Assembly: GCF_914767665.1 (NCBI RefSeq)
Contig: NC_059503.1
Coordinates: forward strand, 57,988,352-58,052,351
Length of the DNA: 64,000 nt
From: Harmonia axyridis
Lineage: Eukaryota > Arthropoda > Insecta > Coleoptera > Coccinellidae
Reading direction: 5' to 3'
The first letter of the stretch is position 1, and the number at the start of each line of letters is the position of its first letter. This document shows, in pieces, positions 22,474 to 34,744 of the stretch. The position numbers and the translations under genes are program-made. The notes below the pieces were generated by a model. It did not search any database. It saw only the letters and a program-made list of their open reading frames with translations, and was not told the origin of the DNA.

Positions 22474-22920
22474 TCAATATATCTTTTGAGACCAAAAATT
22501 AGATATCTGAAATGGATCAATTTCAGATGCATTTGCCCCCTTTATCGCTCTTTCAATAGGATTGTTCATGGCATAGTTTGTGGGGTTATATTCGACATAA
22601 AATATATCTCTATATCTAAGAAATACATTTTTTGCATTCAGTTTCATCTTAGACAGTAAGTATTCACAATCAATATTATTAAACATTATATCAAAATTAT
22701 TTCTCGTTATATATAGTGGTTTCATTGATAAAGTCTCAAATAAAAGGTCATAATTTATTGAGATTTTGGGAATATTCATTTTGTAAGCAACCCATCTCAA
22801 AAATTTTCGTTGCACGCATTCAATATTATTTTTGTGCACTTTGTAATAGGGTGACCAGACCACAGATAAAGTGTCATTAAACAGTGAAAACAAATTGACA
22901 TTGTTCATTTTGTTAATCAT
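22474..22920 (-). pseudogene. LINE C-terminal relic
   Basis: A 148-codon frame containing SVVWSPYYKVHKNNIECVQ then RKFLRWVAYKM. This is the thumb-to-C-terminal region of CR1/jockey-type reverse transcriptases, where the usual form is EYASVVWSP. The catalytic part is missing, the N-terminal residues do not match, and the 3' end near 22474 has no clear tail. Confidence 0.7.
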
Positions 22921-22924
22921 TGTT

Positions 22925-23700
22925 GTTATTACTTCATTCTCATGTACCTTGAAACTAGTCAGAAGAAATTCTATAATAATACCGTTAATTATGAAAATTG
23001 AACCAAAAAATTATGTTGCTCAAAACAGAAAAGCAAATTCAATGCTTCGGTTTCAATCTTCAACTCTTATGTCGACTGAAACAAACTTCTTACTGATATC
23101 TTAGAAAAATTAACGATTATGATATAGAAACGTTGGAGGAATTGTATTTTGTGAAATATATAACTCATGCGAAATACATCGCGTAAGGCTGAATAAAAAA
23201 ATTCGAGAAAAGCATCAACTTCTAGCTTCTGAGCGCTCGTTGATTCATACACCAATTTGTATATATATTTTTTACTTCAATTAGTAAAATATATTGCTAC
23301 AAATAATAGTTTTCTCTAAACGAAAACGAGTCGGACCCTTGTTCATAAGAAAACGAAATATTTAAAATGAGTGCAGTTATTATTTGTCGAAGTTTATCAT
23401 AAAGCTCGTAGTACACCCTTTTTTATCATTTTTTTATCTCCAAAGTGGAAAATATACATAACAGAAGCCTCAACTTAGAAGTTACAAAAAACATTAAAAA
23501 CAATACAAAGTCTATAATTCAACTTCGCCTGGTTTGAAAATGGGTTTCGCATCTGAACATTCGGTTTATGGTTTATGCTCTTAATTTTGTGTTTGTTACT
23601 GGTTCTTGGTTCTATTATTGTTGTCTGTATATATAGTATGTTCAACTATTTTTTCGCCTTTCTTTGAGTTCATAGGCTTTTGCCTCTACTCTGTAATTTC
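22925..23700. other. Unassigned sequence
   Basis: No gene recognised. It may contain further decayed LINE sequence upstream of the relic at 22474, but the translation is not convincing. Confidence 0.3.
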
Positions 23701-23701
23701 T

Positions 23702-24400
23702 TTAATAATAATAATAATATTCTTATTGCAAACTTCTCAAAATGATGGCTGTGATAACAAGAGGACTATTTCGCTAGCATAATGAAGCATATCTAAGATG
23801 ACAATCGAAAGTGCTATAAAATAAACTCCCCAAAATATCTAAATTACAATAGTTGAGCCTAACTTTGAGGACAGAGTAACTTTTTCTAGTCATTTCACAG
23901 AGATGATCTATGAGAGTCCCCAGTATAACCTTCCATCTACCAAAATCCAAGAAACTGTATCACCAACAAAAACAATTACAACATTCAATCAATCAATGTT
24001 ATTCATTTTACCAAATTTTAGTACAATAATTTTCAAGAAATACTGTCAATTAAACCAGTGATTTGTGCCTGATAATTAATTGGAAAAGTTATTTTCAAAT
24101 AGACCAAAGTATCTTTTGAACAAATCAAAAGTAGTATTGGACCCAAAATAGATCCTTGTGGCACTCCTACTGAAATTATAATCTTACCACTCAAAGTATG
24201 AACGAATTCAAATCGGTATGCAAATAGGATTTGAAAACCTTGAATGGTAGGACACGTACATCGTATGTATCTACACAATTTGATCGATATTAGGTAATGA
24301 ATTAACAAAATCAGAAGCCCTAAAAGAGTCTGCAAATAAACAGCCCATTGTAGTTATCATATCAAGACAATTAGCAATATCATCAGTAAAATTATCATGA
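23702..24400 (-). mobile_element. Degenerate LINE fragment
   Basis: On the minus strand a frame at 24033-24335 carries SVGVPQGSILGPILLLI, motif B of a non-LTR reverse transcriptase. Upstream (about 24335-24400) a LFADSFRASDFVNSL stretch matches the motif A region, where KAFDSV is usual. An (AAT)n tract at 23702-23720 is probably the 3' tail. The segment between is too short for a whole C-terminus, so it carries an internal deletion. Confidence 0.6.
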
Positions 24401-25015
24401 ATATTCAATGATTAACCTCAAAGTTTGCTCATCTCTCATTAATAGTTATATTAATTCGAAGCTAGAAATGAAGATGTCGGTAATATGAAATAAATTCATC
24501 AGGTACTTATCAGGTATATCAATACGAACGATTTTGTCATGAAGTGTAAAGCGTGCTTTAAATTCCCAATCAGCAACCCCCAATGACCATTTTACTGCAC
24601 TCTTGATTCCCTATACGAAAGCACACCTATTCAACCAATCCGTTGAAGCCTTATCGTTCGATCTTCACCTGAGCGATGCAAATGGATTGATGCGTCCTCG
24701 GGTGCATCTCTTGCAATTAAACGATCATTATGTTCGAATGTTTGTAATTTCGAACAGGAAACAGGTGAAACAATGACTGTTAACGATATCGATAATAAAG
24801 GGACCTATAACCTCTGCGCGTCGATAGCACCTGCTTCTATGCTCGTGCGGACTCTGTGGTTTAACGGGAGCTAATATGCAATAGAATTTCATGTTTGCTG
24901 GTTTCAGAAGTTATAGCGATGTTCGCTTCCGTTTCAAAGGATACGATTCATTGAATCTTTTTATTTGTCATTTTTCGATTATCAATAATATTGAGGTTGG
25001 TTTTGATTTCGAATT
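24401..25015. other. Unassigned sequence
   Basis: No recognisable coding content or repeat. Confidence 0.3.
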
Positions 25016-25019
25016 ATAA

Positions 25020-25760
25020 ATCTTAGGGGTACTGGAGTTACCTTTTAATGCAAAATTGCGACTGTTTTGTTGCCTGTGTGACACGTAGTGCCGTCTTGTT
25101 GGAAATAAACGACGTCCACATCAATACCTTACAGTTTTGACCAAAAAATTCATTATAATCATAGCAATCCATTCACCTTTAAAGTTTCACCAGCCTCATT
25201 TTCGAATAAGTCAGGTCCATTCACACCACCAGCCAACAAACAGCACCAAACACTAAAACGTTGAGGATAGAGCTCCTCAACAATCATTCTTATATTTTCC
25301 GAGTCAAAAAAATGCGTCAATTCTACTTATTAACGTTTAATTACGATGCATTTCAAGGTCCCAACCAGCAAAGATTCGACACTCCTCGTAAATCGACAGC
25401 TTGAGTTCTTGAGTTAACCGAACTTTAAAAGCCTTAAGACAAAAGTTTTATGCAAAATACGATTTGGAATTCCCAATTCCGATCAAGATCGATGAGGAAT
25501 CGACAAACCTGGGTTTCAGCCGAAACAACTCTGCCTACAGCATCAATATTCTCTGTTGTTCTTGTGCTACGCAGACGTTTTCAATTCTTCACTTGTCCCA
25601 ATTTTTCCACTAGTTCAACTATTGCGAACCAAGAAGGTGCTTGACGACGACCAAAAAGTGCTTTAGTTTCGCGAATTGTGACTCCAAAATTTTTACCATA
25701 TTTGTACTGGATTTTAACAATTTCAATACTTTGGTAGAGTGTGTATCCTTAATAAAAATG
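25020..25760 (-). pseudogene. Relic of a transposase related to the DD41D group
   Basis: Read on the minus strand it shows, in order, YGKNFGVTIRETKALFGRR (N-terminal HTH), KLGQVKNWKRLRSTRTTENI (linker), FSVWCCLLAGGVNGPDLFEN (core beta strands) and YFQQDGTTCHTGNK (second Asp). Frameshifts, stops and gaps separate the pieces. It breaks off after the second Asp. It keeps the linker that the five short DD41D copies lack, but it is a different subfamily. Confidence 0.65.
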
Positions 25761-26009
25761 ACGTGGTTTTTACTTGTCAAATGTCAAAAAACGAAAGCTC
25801 TAAAAGTGACAGCAGCCCTGAAAGTTATTCAAAATGATATATCTCATTGGAAAACTCTTTAGATCTACCTAGCTTGATATTCTAAATAGGTAATCATCTA
25901 GGGAAGGTATTTTTCATTGAGAAACAGCTCCTTGCTTGGCTTGATCACTTCACTTGCTTACCTTATTATCGAGCAAAATACGATATCTTCCAAATTAGAC
26001 GTATACCTT

Positions 26010-26690
26010 GGAAGACGTGTTAGTATGACTCATTTGCTGTCGTTTGAGTGATATTTAGTGAAAAGATTGCTGACCTTACTTTTTTTTCTACGACCAAATT
26101 TGATTTGTATTATTTTCGTGGCCAGCGCGAAGTCCGGATATTGAAAGTGAATTTCAGGCGGAAAGTAACAACTGAAGAAATAAGAGAGAGGGCACCTGCT
26201 TGAATGGTAGAGGTAATTCCAAACATAATTTATGAATACATTTTCTACAGAAATTTTAAGTTTGATTGCAATGAAAAATATTTGATTCATTACTTTCCTT
26301 TCTTCGCTTATTCCCCTTTCTAACGAAAACTTCTTTAGGAAATAAAGAAGTGATTTGGCAGGTTTGCAAAATAATGTTGTCATACACAAATTGTGGAATT
26401 CGAAAGTTGCAGGCAAATTTATATTAGAAATTTGTTATTCTTTTCTTCATATACCAACTTCATACTTTTTCTTATTCAACATCTCATATATCATAGTTTT
26501 GCTATTCAAATCAAACTTTGTCAACGTAAAAAAAATTCACGAAAAATGAAGGAAGGTGAGAAATTTTGTGTAGAACACAAGAACTCGAATATCTCGGAAA
26601 CTGTTGATTTTCGGTTACCAATAAATATGGCTCATTCGACAGCAAAATGAGTGATACTAACACCTCCTTCAAGGTTCACATCTAAATTGA
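26010..26690. repeat. Foldback repeat, uninterrupted paralogue of the 2.3-3.8 kb repeat
   Basis: The arms are inverted. The left arm (reverse complement of about 26010-26110) has CGACAGCAAATGAGT, ATACTAACACGTC and CAAATCAAATTTGGTC. The right arm (about 26505-26670) has CAAATCAAACTTTGTCAACG, CGACAGCAAAATGAGTGA and TACTAACACC. The minus-strand reading of 26060-26450 matches the flanks of DD41D copy 1. The right end abuts ACACCCTGTATTAG at about 26690. No coding content; class unknown. Confidence 0.65.
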
Positions 26691-26699
26691 AAACACCCT

Positions 26700-28020
26700 G
26701 TATTAGAGTTGATCAGTAGAATGGTATTTACACGTATCACTTTTTTGAAATCATTTTATCTGTGTTAGGATCTTGAGACTCATAGAGGTACATAACCTAT
26801 ATCAATAATAAATATTGAAGGCATTAATTCAGTCGTTAACTCTGCCCTAATTGTGACTGAAACTCCAGCTGAAAAATTTAGATAGCTTGAGGTAACCTTT
26901 CCTTATATCGTTGTAAAACCAAGTTCAAAGGAAATCCCAGCTTCAAATATGCTCTGCTTCTTTATCAGCTCACGCGGCGGGCGCACAGAGCATATAAATA
27001 TATCGATGATAATCCGTTGCCGCCTTTGATGTCGCGGCCGACAAAAATGCTCCTCCCAGAACTACTAATATTGGCATTTGATTGCGACAGACGTGATCTT
27101 GCCGCAACACACCGATCTACCTTGGGCCAGGTCAGGCCTCACGTAACCGCAATTTATTTGTCGGGTCTCTGTGAAGGTTGGACTCTTCCGGAAGCGGCTT
27201 CACTGGGTATGCGAGGTAAATTGAAAATTTACGAGAAGAAGTTTTCCCTTCTGATTTCTTATATAGAATAGCCAATCTTGCGTTCTTTTTCTACTACATT
27301 AGATTCTTAGAATAATCATTGGGGACCAGAATCAGAATGAATAAATTTTTTTTCGATATCTTTCGACATAAACACAACATATTTTATAAAGGGTATTCCA
27401 TTGAAAATTGAAATACTTACAAGGCGAATAGAGGACACCGAGGAGGTTCTAGATATACCATATTTATGACTCTGAATGGCTTTGCTACTGAGATACAGAG
27501 GGTTTTATGCATTTCACTAATTTATTCCTAGGGCCATAACAAACAAACCAAACTGTATATTTCCTTCATATTTAATCCCAAGGAAAAGCGGGGGTCCGGT
27601 TGAACAAAGAAATAATTGTTTCCTTGAAATAAAACTTGTATGTATATCGAAATTTTGTTATTCCTGTTGCATATTTGAAAAAAACACAGAAACGTGAACC
27701 TTACAGCTACACAGTATTACTGCATACATTTTTAATTTATAGGTGAAGTTTTTTTATAAGTGACTTTCAATAAAAAATAATATAAACTTTGAAATCCATA
27801 ATTATTTCACAAATATCAAATTATTTCGCATCTAATTTTTCCGAAAAATATCGAAAAAATACGATGCTAAGTAATTTCAGCAAGTAGCATGAGTGCTGGT
27901 GACAACCTAAATTCGAGTCGAAGACAAGAATTTTGGCAACTGTACGATTTCAGTTGAAAAAATATTACTTTGCATTGTGTTTTGTCGATTTTTTTCACAG
28001 GAAAAATGAAATGCCAGAAT
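26700..28020. other. Unassigned sequence with a GC-rich open frame
   Basis: A GC-richer patch at 26960-27230 holds an 84-codon frame (27017-27271, opening MPPLMSRPTK) whose middle has clean codon usage. I do not recognise it, and an exon of a host gene or a conserved regulatory block are both possible. The rest is AT-rich and unassigned. Confidence 0.3.
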
Positions 28021-28023
28021 GGT

Positions 28024-28297
28024 ATTTGACAAGACTATTTAATGAAACCATAATTACTTGTTATCGTAAGTAATTGCACAAGTACATCAAAATTACCGAT
28101 AATTTTGCATGACAGCGTGTTGTCATAAAAACTGCATGAGTTCATGCAGGTGGAGGGCTCTTTCTCCAAAAATGAAAATGACCGAATGCAGTTTTTCAAA
28201 GAAAACACGCTGGAATGCGAAATTATCCGGTCATTTTGATGCACGAGTGTAATTCGGGGGAATATTTCCCGAATAAACTGTTACATCACTTGTCAAA
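28024..28297. mobile_element. Foldback MITE-like element
   Basis: A 274-bp unit with TTGACAAG at its left end and CTTGTCAA at its right. Long imperfect arms follow: the inner 50 bp on the left (GCACAAGTACATCAAAAT, ACCGATAATTTTGCAT, GACAGCGTG) mirrors the right (reverse complement CGTGCATCAAAATGACCGG, ATAATTTCGCATTCCAGCGTG). No coding capacity is credible; the open frame on its minus strand is a by-product. A non-autonomous DNA transposon is likely. Confidence 0.6.
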
Positions 28298-28354
28298 CTG
28301 ATGTAGAATGGAATTGCCATAGATTTGAACTGTGTAAGATGCATAGAAACTACG

Positions 28355-28395
28355 CATCTATGAACAGAACAAATGCATCTATGAACAGAACAATT
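28355..28395. repeat. 21-22 bp direct duplication
   Basis: GCATCTATGAACAGAACAA occurs twice in tandem, just downstream of the foldback element and just before the 61-bp tandem repeat. Confidence 0.75.
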
Positions 28396-28432
28396 ATCGC
28401 AGTGCAGTTTCGCTTCCTACAATGCAATTATC

Positions 28433-28615
28433 GCTGTAATTTTCGATAATTGTTCTCCAGATACATAGAATTTTTGACAGGAGGGAAATATTCGCTGTAA
28501 TTTTCGATAATTGTTCTCCATATACATAGAATTTTTGACAGGAGGGAAATATTCGCTGTAATTTTCGATAATTGTTCTCCATTTACATAGAATTTTTTAT
28601 AGGAGAGAAATATTC
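28433..28615. repeat. 61-bp tandem repeat, three units
   Basis: The unit begins GCTGTAATTTTCGATAATTG and includes CATAGAATTTTTGACAGGAG. It recurs at 28433, 28494 and 28555 with a strict 61-bp period. The first two units differ by one or two bases and the third is more diverged at its end. This is a local minisatellite. Confidence 0.9.
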
Positions 28616-28849
28616 AAAGATATTATCTATAATTTTTGATGACAACAGTTTTCATGTTGTGCCGCAACAACATTGGTGTGCTCACTTTCTCTTGAAAAAC
28701 CTTAAGATTAAAGTGGCGATTTTTGAAGGGACCAGCTTTCTAGGATTTTAATGGTGTTGATCACTTTTCACTTGATTTCTGCAAAGTCGTTTTGAAGTTA
28801 AATCAAAGTGGTACACAGAGGATTCCAAAACCACGACGAGGAATGGCGC

Positions 28850-29630
28850 TGGAGTATTCGGGACTGGCACCAAATGCTCACTATCATTATGCCTCTGTCT
28901 GAGAGTCTTTCAGGCAGAGATACTTGCAATAGAAAGATGTGTAGAAATTAACCTAGTAAGAAATATCAGAAATATTATATATCATACATTCAGATAGTCA
29001 GGCTGCAATCAAAGCACTGAGCCCACATACCGATTCTAAGATCGTGTTGAAGTACCGAAGAAAACTCAATGCATTAGGCAAGAATAACAAGGTCCTTTTA
29101 ATCACTCGGGAATTAGAGGGAATCAAGAAGCCAACACACTTGCCAGAAAAGGAGCACAAACTCCTTTAGGTGGCCCGGAACCTTTCTGTGGTAAAAGAAA
29201 ATGTACCTACAAGAAAGAATTTCAGGAGAAGGAAAAAACCGAAAGAGAAACATTCTGGTTTCTTCAAAACTTCGACACTTCAAGATCCAAGACGTATCTG
29301 GATCTTAGCTAGAATATACTACACCTCTTCACTGAATTGCTCACAGGGCATTGTCGACTTAGGAAACACCTCATGAGAATGGGTCCAGCAGAAGAAGATT
29401 CTGTGGGGAGGGGGAAAAAACTCCAGATCACCTGGTGACGGAATGTTCGCCATCACTAGCCAACGCAAAATCTGCTTTGGACAAGAAACTTATAGAAATT
29501 AGGTAATAGCCTCCTTGATGCCATCGCAGATCTTGGTGTTCATTAGAACTCTGGAACACAAGGCACATTCGAGGGCACATTAGACTATCAAGTCGTAATG
29601 AAACGGAACCTCCTTAAGTAAATCTAATCT
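28850..29630 (+). pseudogene. LINE RNase H and C-terminal relic (I/R1-like)
   Basis: Across frameshifts the plus strand gives VFQAEILAIERCVEIN (RNase H, catalytic Glu region), a DSQAAIKALSPHTDSK stretch (catalytic Asp region), GIRGNQEANTLARKGAQTPL with GPEPFCG (final Asp/Glu region and the linker typical of I-type elements), then a tail with LLDAIADLG. The reverse transcriptase is absent. Stops and frame changes are frequent. Confidence 0.7.
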
Positions 29631-29639
29631 TAAGCTTGA

Positions 29640-30840
29640 TGCAAAATTACATTTTGATCGCGACACCAGAACCATAGGTACTCAATTCGAGCTGGATATC
29701 GGAAGAAATTACCTACTGAGTTTAAATTTAGTTTGTATAAGTGAAATAATCATTCTTCATGCCAAATTTAAGAAGAAAAGTATCATCAGAAACCTTGATC
29801 TTGATAAACTAAGCAACAAGAATGGCATTCACAAAAATTATATAAAATATACCTATTTACAAAATTTGTATACTCCAACTGCGCAATAGGCGTATGAATG
29901 AACGAACGCTGAAATTATCTTGAGGAGAAAAGTCAGTGCTTTCCTCGGATTTTTTCATCAAGTTTTATTGTAGATACCAGACCCGATTTCAATACGGCCC
30001 TGTCCTCAAATCTCCGATTTACACCTGTTAACCGCATAATTCCGCATCCGCATCAGGCTTGCAAATGCCGCCCAGTCTCTTCGGGCACCGACGTGGTCCT
30101 GGAATCCAAAATCCATCATGGGATCCCATTGTTAAGCCGAAGAGGAAGTCGATACGCCGAATGTTTCCGCCGCGGTCCATAAAATTCACAGGTGAACGAA
30201 TACACTCTCTGATGTTTGTTCCCTTTATTAATATTTATTATCGCGATAAATCCCTGCGAGGGGTGTCAAGAGGGAGGGGATGGTGAGAGCCGATACCCTG
30301 AAGACGTTGGAAAAAGGTGGACGGTTTTATCGGTTTACGATGTTCGAACGCGGATCGACCATGGTTCCTGCTGTCGACGGTGTTGACTCGGAAACGGGAT
30401 GTTTGATGGGAAGAACGGCGTTTCTGGGATGTTGGAGCATAAGGCGTTGTTGATTTTGGGTTATTATTACAACTTTGACCAAAATCTGAGAACAACCGAG
30501 AAAATTACTTCTCTGATAACACAAAGTCAATTGAAAGAAATAAAACAAAAAACTTATTCACTTGAAGCCTTGAAAATTGATGTCCAATATACTATTAAAT
30601 TGATTACTGATAATTATTAGAGGGTTTCTGATGTTTATATAGATTTAAAGAGGGTTTCATTGCATTGCTCCTTTGTGGTCTAATGTGCCCCTAACAGAGC
30701 TCTTCTCGCCATCAGTTGTAGTGGTCTACATCTCGTCCTCCAGTTCCAGAGTTCTTACGAACTCCATTATCTGAGATGGCAGTTTTGGCCTTGGTTTTTT
30801 ATGATGCTGAATACTGTTCTTCTGTTTGCTTCAATAGTGC
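29640..30840. other. Unassigned sequence with GC-richer block
   Basis: A block at 30020-30430 is GC-richer (GCATAATTCCGCATCCGCAT and others) with short open frames on both strands, none recognisable. The segment at 29845-29970 is similar to 58285-58390; see the findings. Confidence 0.3.
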
Positions 30841-30844
30841 TCAT

Positions 30845-31195
30845 GTTAATTAAATCTAACGTTTCTATGAGAATTATTATCAGTGGAACTATTAGATCTA
30901 CACCTCCTACATTGGTTACCATTGCTATCACATATACTTCCGCCTAATATTAGTTCCAAATGTATCTTACTTCGGAGATACTAGAACTGCCCGATTGAAG
31001 TCACGCAAACCTTTATGGATTATGGATATTTCCTGAAAGTGACAAGGAAAGCACACTATGTGAGTGTGGTGTAGAAGAAGCCATTACTTGGAGAATACTT
31101 GTCCAATCGATAAATTTCATGGTGGTTTCCAAGCTATCCAATCAGTTTCAAATTCTTTTTTAGAATGGGTCGCTAACTTCAAATCAATATAATGG
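30845..31195 (+). pseudogene. LINE C-terminal relic, copy 1
   Basis: The plus strand reads NVSMRII, SGTIRSTP, and then, after a gap, LCECGVEEA with THILEN-like and HGGFQAIQSVSNSFLEWVAN segments once frameshifts are allowed. This is the end of a non-LTR polyprotein with a short Cys motif (CECG). The upstream part repeats at 39430-39540. Confidence 0.6.
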
Positions 31196-31349
31196 AAACT
31201 AACATTTATTACTCCTTTCTGGTTCTTTTCTCTTCTGTTATCAGATTTAATTATAGTCATCAACCGTTATTGAAGAGAAAGCATGAAGAAGTTTTTGTTT
31301 GGATGAAGAAGAAGCCCTTCATTATAAACAAATCGCTACACCTCACGGG

Positions 31350-31620
31350 GAGGCAGAGTTTTTGCTGAGGTTTTTATCTGTGCTCTTGTATCATACGTTG
31401 AAATGTATGATGACCCGTTTACGTTTCCTCTGCTAAAACTTAGATTACATCTACACATCTTTTGTTGTTTGGAGTTGATACTTTTTTACCTCAGATTGGT
31501 CCAAAAATTTGAATCTATCAAATCCTCCTGTGGAGCATGTATGTTAAAAAAAATGTTATATGTTAAAAATATGTTATATGTTAAAAAGTAACATTTTAGT
31601 GGAGAAAAATGTGAACATAG
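31350..31620 (+). repeat. Repeat shared with 39545-39775
   Basis: The stretches GCAGAGTTTTTGCTGAGGTT, TTACATCTACACATC, TTTTTTACCTCAGATT and TGTGGAGCATGTAT recur in the same order near 39550-39770. At 39 kb this block directly follows the LINE relic, whereas here about 350 bp intervene. It is probably part of the same inserted unit. Confidence 0.65.
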
Positions 31621-31624
31621 CCAC

Positions 31625-34600
31625 TTTACAAAGGTTATCGCAATTCTTGAAAGGAATATAAATCAAAGAAATCAGACGTCTTCAGAAGCGGGAAAAACCA
31701 ACAAATTCATTAGGGAACAAATCTAATGCTAAAGGTAATTTTAATGAAAATAATATAAAATGGAAGGACATGAAAATATCAACTCAATTTGATTTGTTTT
31801 TATGTAGTAACAATTATTTTATTTGCGGGTGCGTGTAGACGAAATAACTAAAGAAAATGTCAATTGATCTAATAAACAACGAGGAAGACGTGTTGCTTGT
31901 GAAAATACCAGATTCCAAAATATATATTGAGAGAACTTTTGTTGTAATTGGAAAAGGAAACGTGGTGTTGTATAGGCAATATTTATCTTTACGGTCATCT
32001 ACATAAAAAAAATGTTCAATTCAACCTGATAATATCCACAATTTCCGATGAAAAATTGCAGAATTTTTAAATTCACCCAATCCTAAAAATTACACAGGCT
32101 AAAGCATTCGTCGAAGCATTTGCTGATAATAATGGAAAGTGGAAATATCAATCATCACAAATATGACGAGACTCAGAAGTCTACCAACATCACTGAAGTA
32201 TATATAGACGATTCACTTACAAACAAAATTAAAATTGCATTGACCATTCAAAAATTAGAAGTTGAAAATAAAAAATTTGCAACGGAAACCTTGTTGTTCT
32301 GCCTTCAACGAAAGGCATTTAAATATATGAAGCATTTCAAACAAATTGAATACCTTCATTTTTAAAAATTGCTCAAATTTCATTATGAATGAGAATTAGA
32401 ATGTATCTGTTAGTACCTTTCGCCTGTTTGAATCTCAATATTTAATACCAATAAGAATTAAATAAAGAAATTCGTCTCATTGAATTTTATTTCATTCAGG
32501 AAATTTTTCTCGAGGGGGCAATTCAATGTTCAGGGGAGCATAGAACATTTCTGAAAAATATTAACTTGAAGAAATTTTCAAAACATGTTATTAATCATTA
32601 TTATTATTATTATTAGGATGTTATTAAGAAAAATAATAAAATGAAAGTCAATTTTGAATTTCAAACATGTGAATTTTTGTTCGTGAAGTAGGACACCGTA
32701 ATTGAACCTAATTTTTCCCACTGGGGGGAGGGTTCCTGCACAGCTCCAGGGGGGCACTTTCTCCCTGGAAACATTTGAAATAAACACTGTTGTCATTCTA
32801 CACGGTTGACGAAAACGCAACAGGTTCAAAAAAATTTTTTTTTGGCTCGTCCTATGGTTTTGTCTACTTGTCCAAAAAAAAATTTCCGGTCTTGTTGCGT
32901 AAATTACTATCGTCGAATTTTTTTATTGGCTTCAAATAGGTGAAAGAATTTCGGCTAGGTGACACATGCGATGATTATAAATTTTCGAACAGATCGATAT
33001 GAAAAAGAGAAGATCGTCATCCTAAAGTATGTACATTTCAATGAATGCTAAGCAAGGAAATAAAGCAACCGAACGAATCACAGCGGTTCACACGCAAACC
33101 CACCCCGCCAACTAGAATAGCAACTAATGCCGTGACGCTATTCAATATTTACCTTTTTTATCATTTTATCACCGGAGACTCACACGAGAAAAATGGTTGA
33201 AAGTTCACAACCACCCCCTTAAATGAAACTATAAATATTTATAAATAGTCTCCGCGCTATTAATAAATTTCCGTGCCTGTATATTATGATAAGTCCCTCC
33301 GGAGGTGTATAGAAGGTAGTTTATGAAGTCTAATAAACTTCCTTATCTCTGGCCAATGCGTTATAAATACCGGATAAATTCCAACGTGTCGTCAAATCTG
33401 GGTTTTATTAATAAATACTTGGGTTAATTTATTTAATCGAAGTATGCAAGTGTTTATTTATACCCGCTGTTTTATAGTTGAAAATGAATTATTTAAGGTT
33501 TGTCGACTTGTCCTTATCGTTGTGTAGACGATAAGTGCCTACCTGCTATAAATAAGTGAAATCAAGTACTGGGGAAATTATAGGTTCCGAAAATAACTGA
33601 ATTTACACTGAGATAATTGAATTCTTAAAGGGCAGAATGGGGAAATAATGCATGAAAGATATGAGTTTGACATAATATCGAGTGTTTCATATTGCTTCAT
33701 GGCATGAATGATATTCAGAATATATGTACTGCAAATTTTACAGAACATTGAATGGTGTCTATCAGTCCAACAGAAATTCTGAATATCGTTATTTCCAAAT
33801 CATACAAACATTAAAAAAAAAATTTTTACAATTTTCGAACCGTGGAAATCCATCCTGTTTTTTTTTTGTAGAAAAGAAAATTTGGATTTTATATTTTGAA
33901 TTTGACTTTTCAAAATGTACAGAATGGTTCAAATTGGATATCTAATGATAGGATATCCGGAATAATGCAATAAAAAAAAATGGATGACAAATTTTCAGGG
34001 CTTTTTTGAAAACTTCAAACCAGATGTCGATATTTCCTTTCATTTTAGAGATACTAACGAAAATTTGAATCTTCCATAATTATCATAATTTTCACATTTT
34101 TGATATTCCTGATGTAGAACCAAATTATTATCGAAATGAAATTTTTCACAGAATCTGATGGAATTCAAAATAGATTATTGATTGATTTTTGAAATATTTG
34201 GGATAGGTTAGTATTCCGAGTATCCCTGTCTATAGGATCCATCGGTTCGTTCCAGATTTCTGCTAAATAATTTTCACCAATACATTAATGAAAAAATAAC
34301 CCTGAGAGAAAATTGTAGTTGTTGAAGTTTTCGCGTATCAAAAGACCTAAAACTGTTATCCGTTAGAATTTTGAAAACATTTAACAAGTAGAACGCGAAA
34401 TAGTAATATGTATACCAGAAGTATCACATTGGCGTATGCTTATCGTTCCCTTGATATCCTGAACATCCTCACTTAATTTCATCGAAATCGGAAGAGAATT
34501 AAGGCTATTTAAAGGATGTGAAGATTCACAGACCGACAGATAGCCAAACAGGCACGAAAGCAAGGTTCTGATCTGAAATACAATTCGCAAGAGGAAATTA

Positions 34601-34740
34601 AGTCTGTGACCAAACATTCTTTCCATCTCAAAAGTGATCACAATGCGTCCACTACTTATCAATAAGAATTGATAAATTTGAAATGAAAGGCATCGGATAA
34701 AATGTGGCATCAAGGTCAAGATTCAAAGTAAATACGGCGA
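31625..34740. other. Long unassigned stretch
   Basis: No recognisable gene or element. Two short plus-strand frames lie close together: about 31857-32006 (opening MSIDLINNEEDVLLVKI) and 32120-32365 (81 codons). Neither is recognised. An (ATT)n tract at 32593-32617 may be a LINE tail. The stretch at 33040-33480 has several TGATAAG-type motifs and a TCCCTCCGGAGG palindrome-like core and could be regulatory DNA. Confidence 0.3.
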
Positions 34741-34744
34741 AAAC

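Noticed and set aside
28035..28244. 69-codon minus-strand frame inside the foldback element
   Set aside because: The sequence is explained by the hairpin arms; the peptide is not protein-like.
28355..28615. CRISPR-like array
   Set aside because: The 61-bp units are contiguous tandem repeats with no spacers, in a eukaryotic context.
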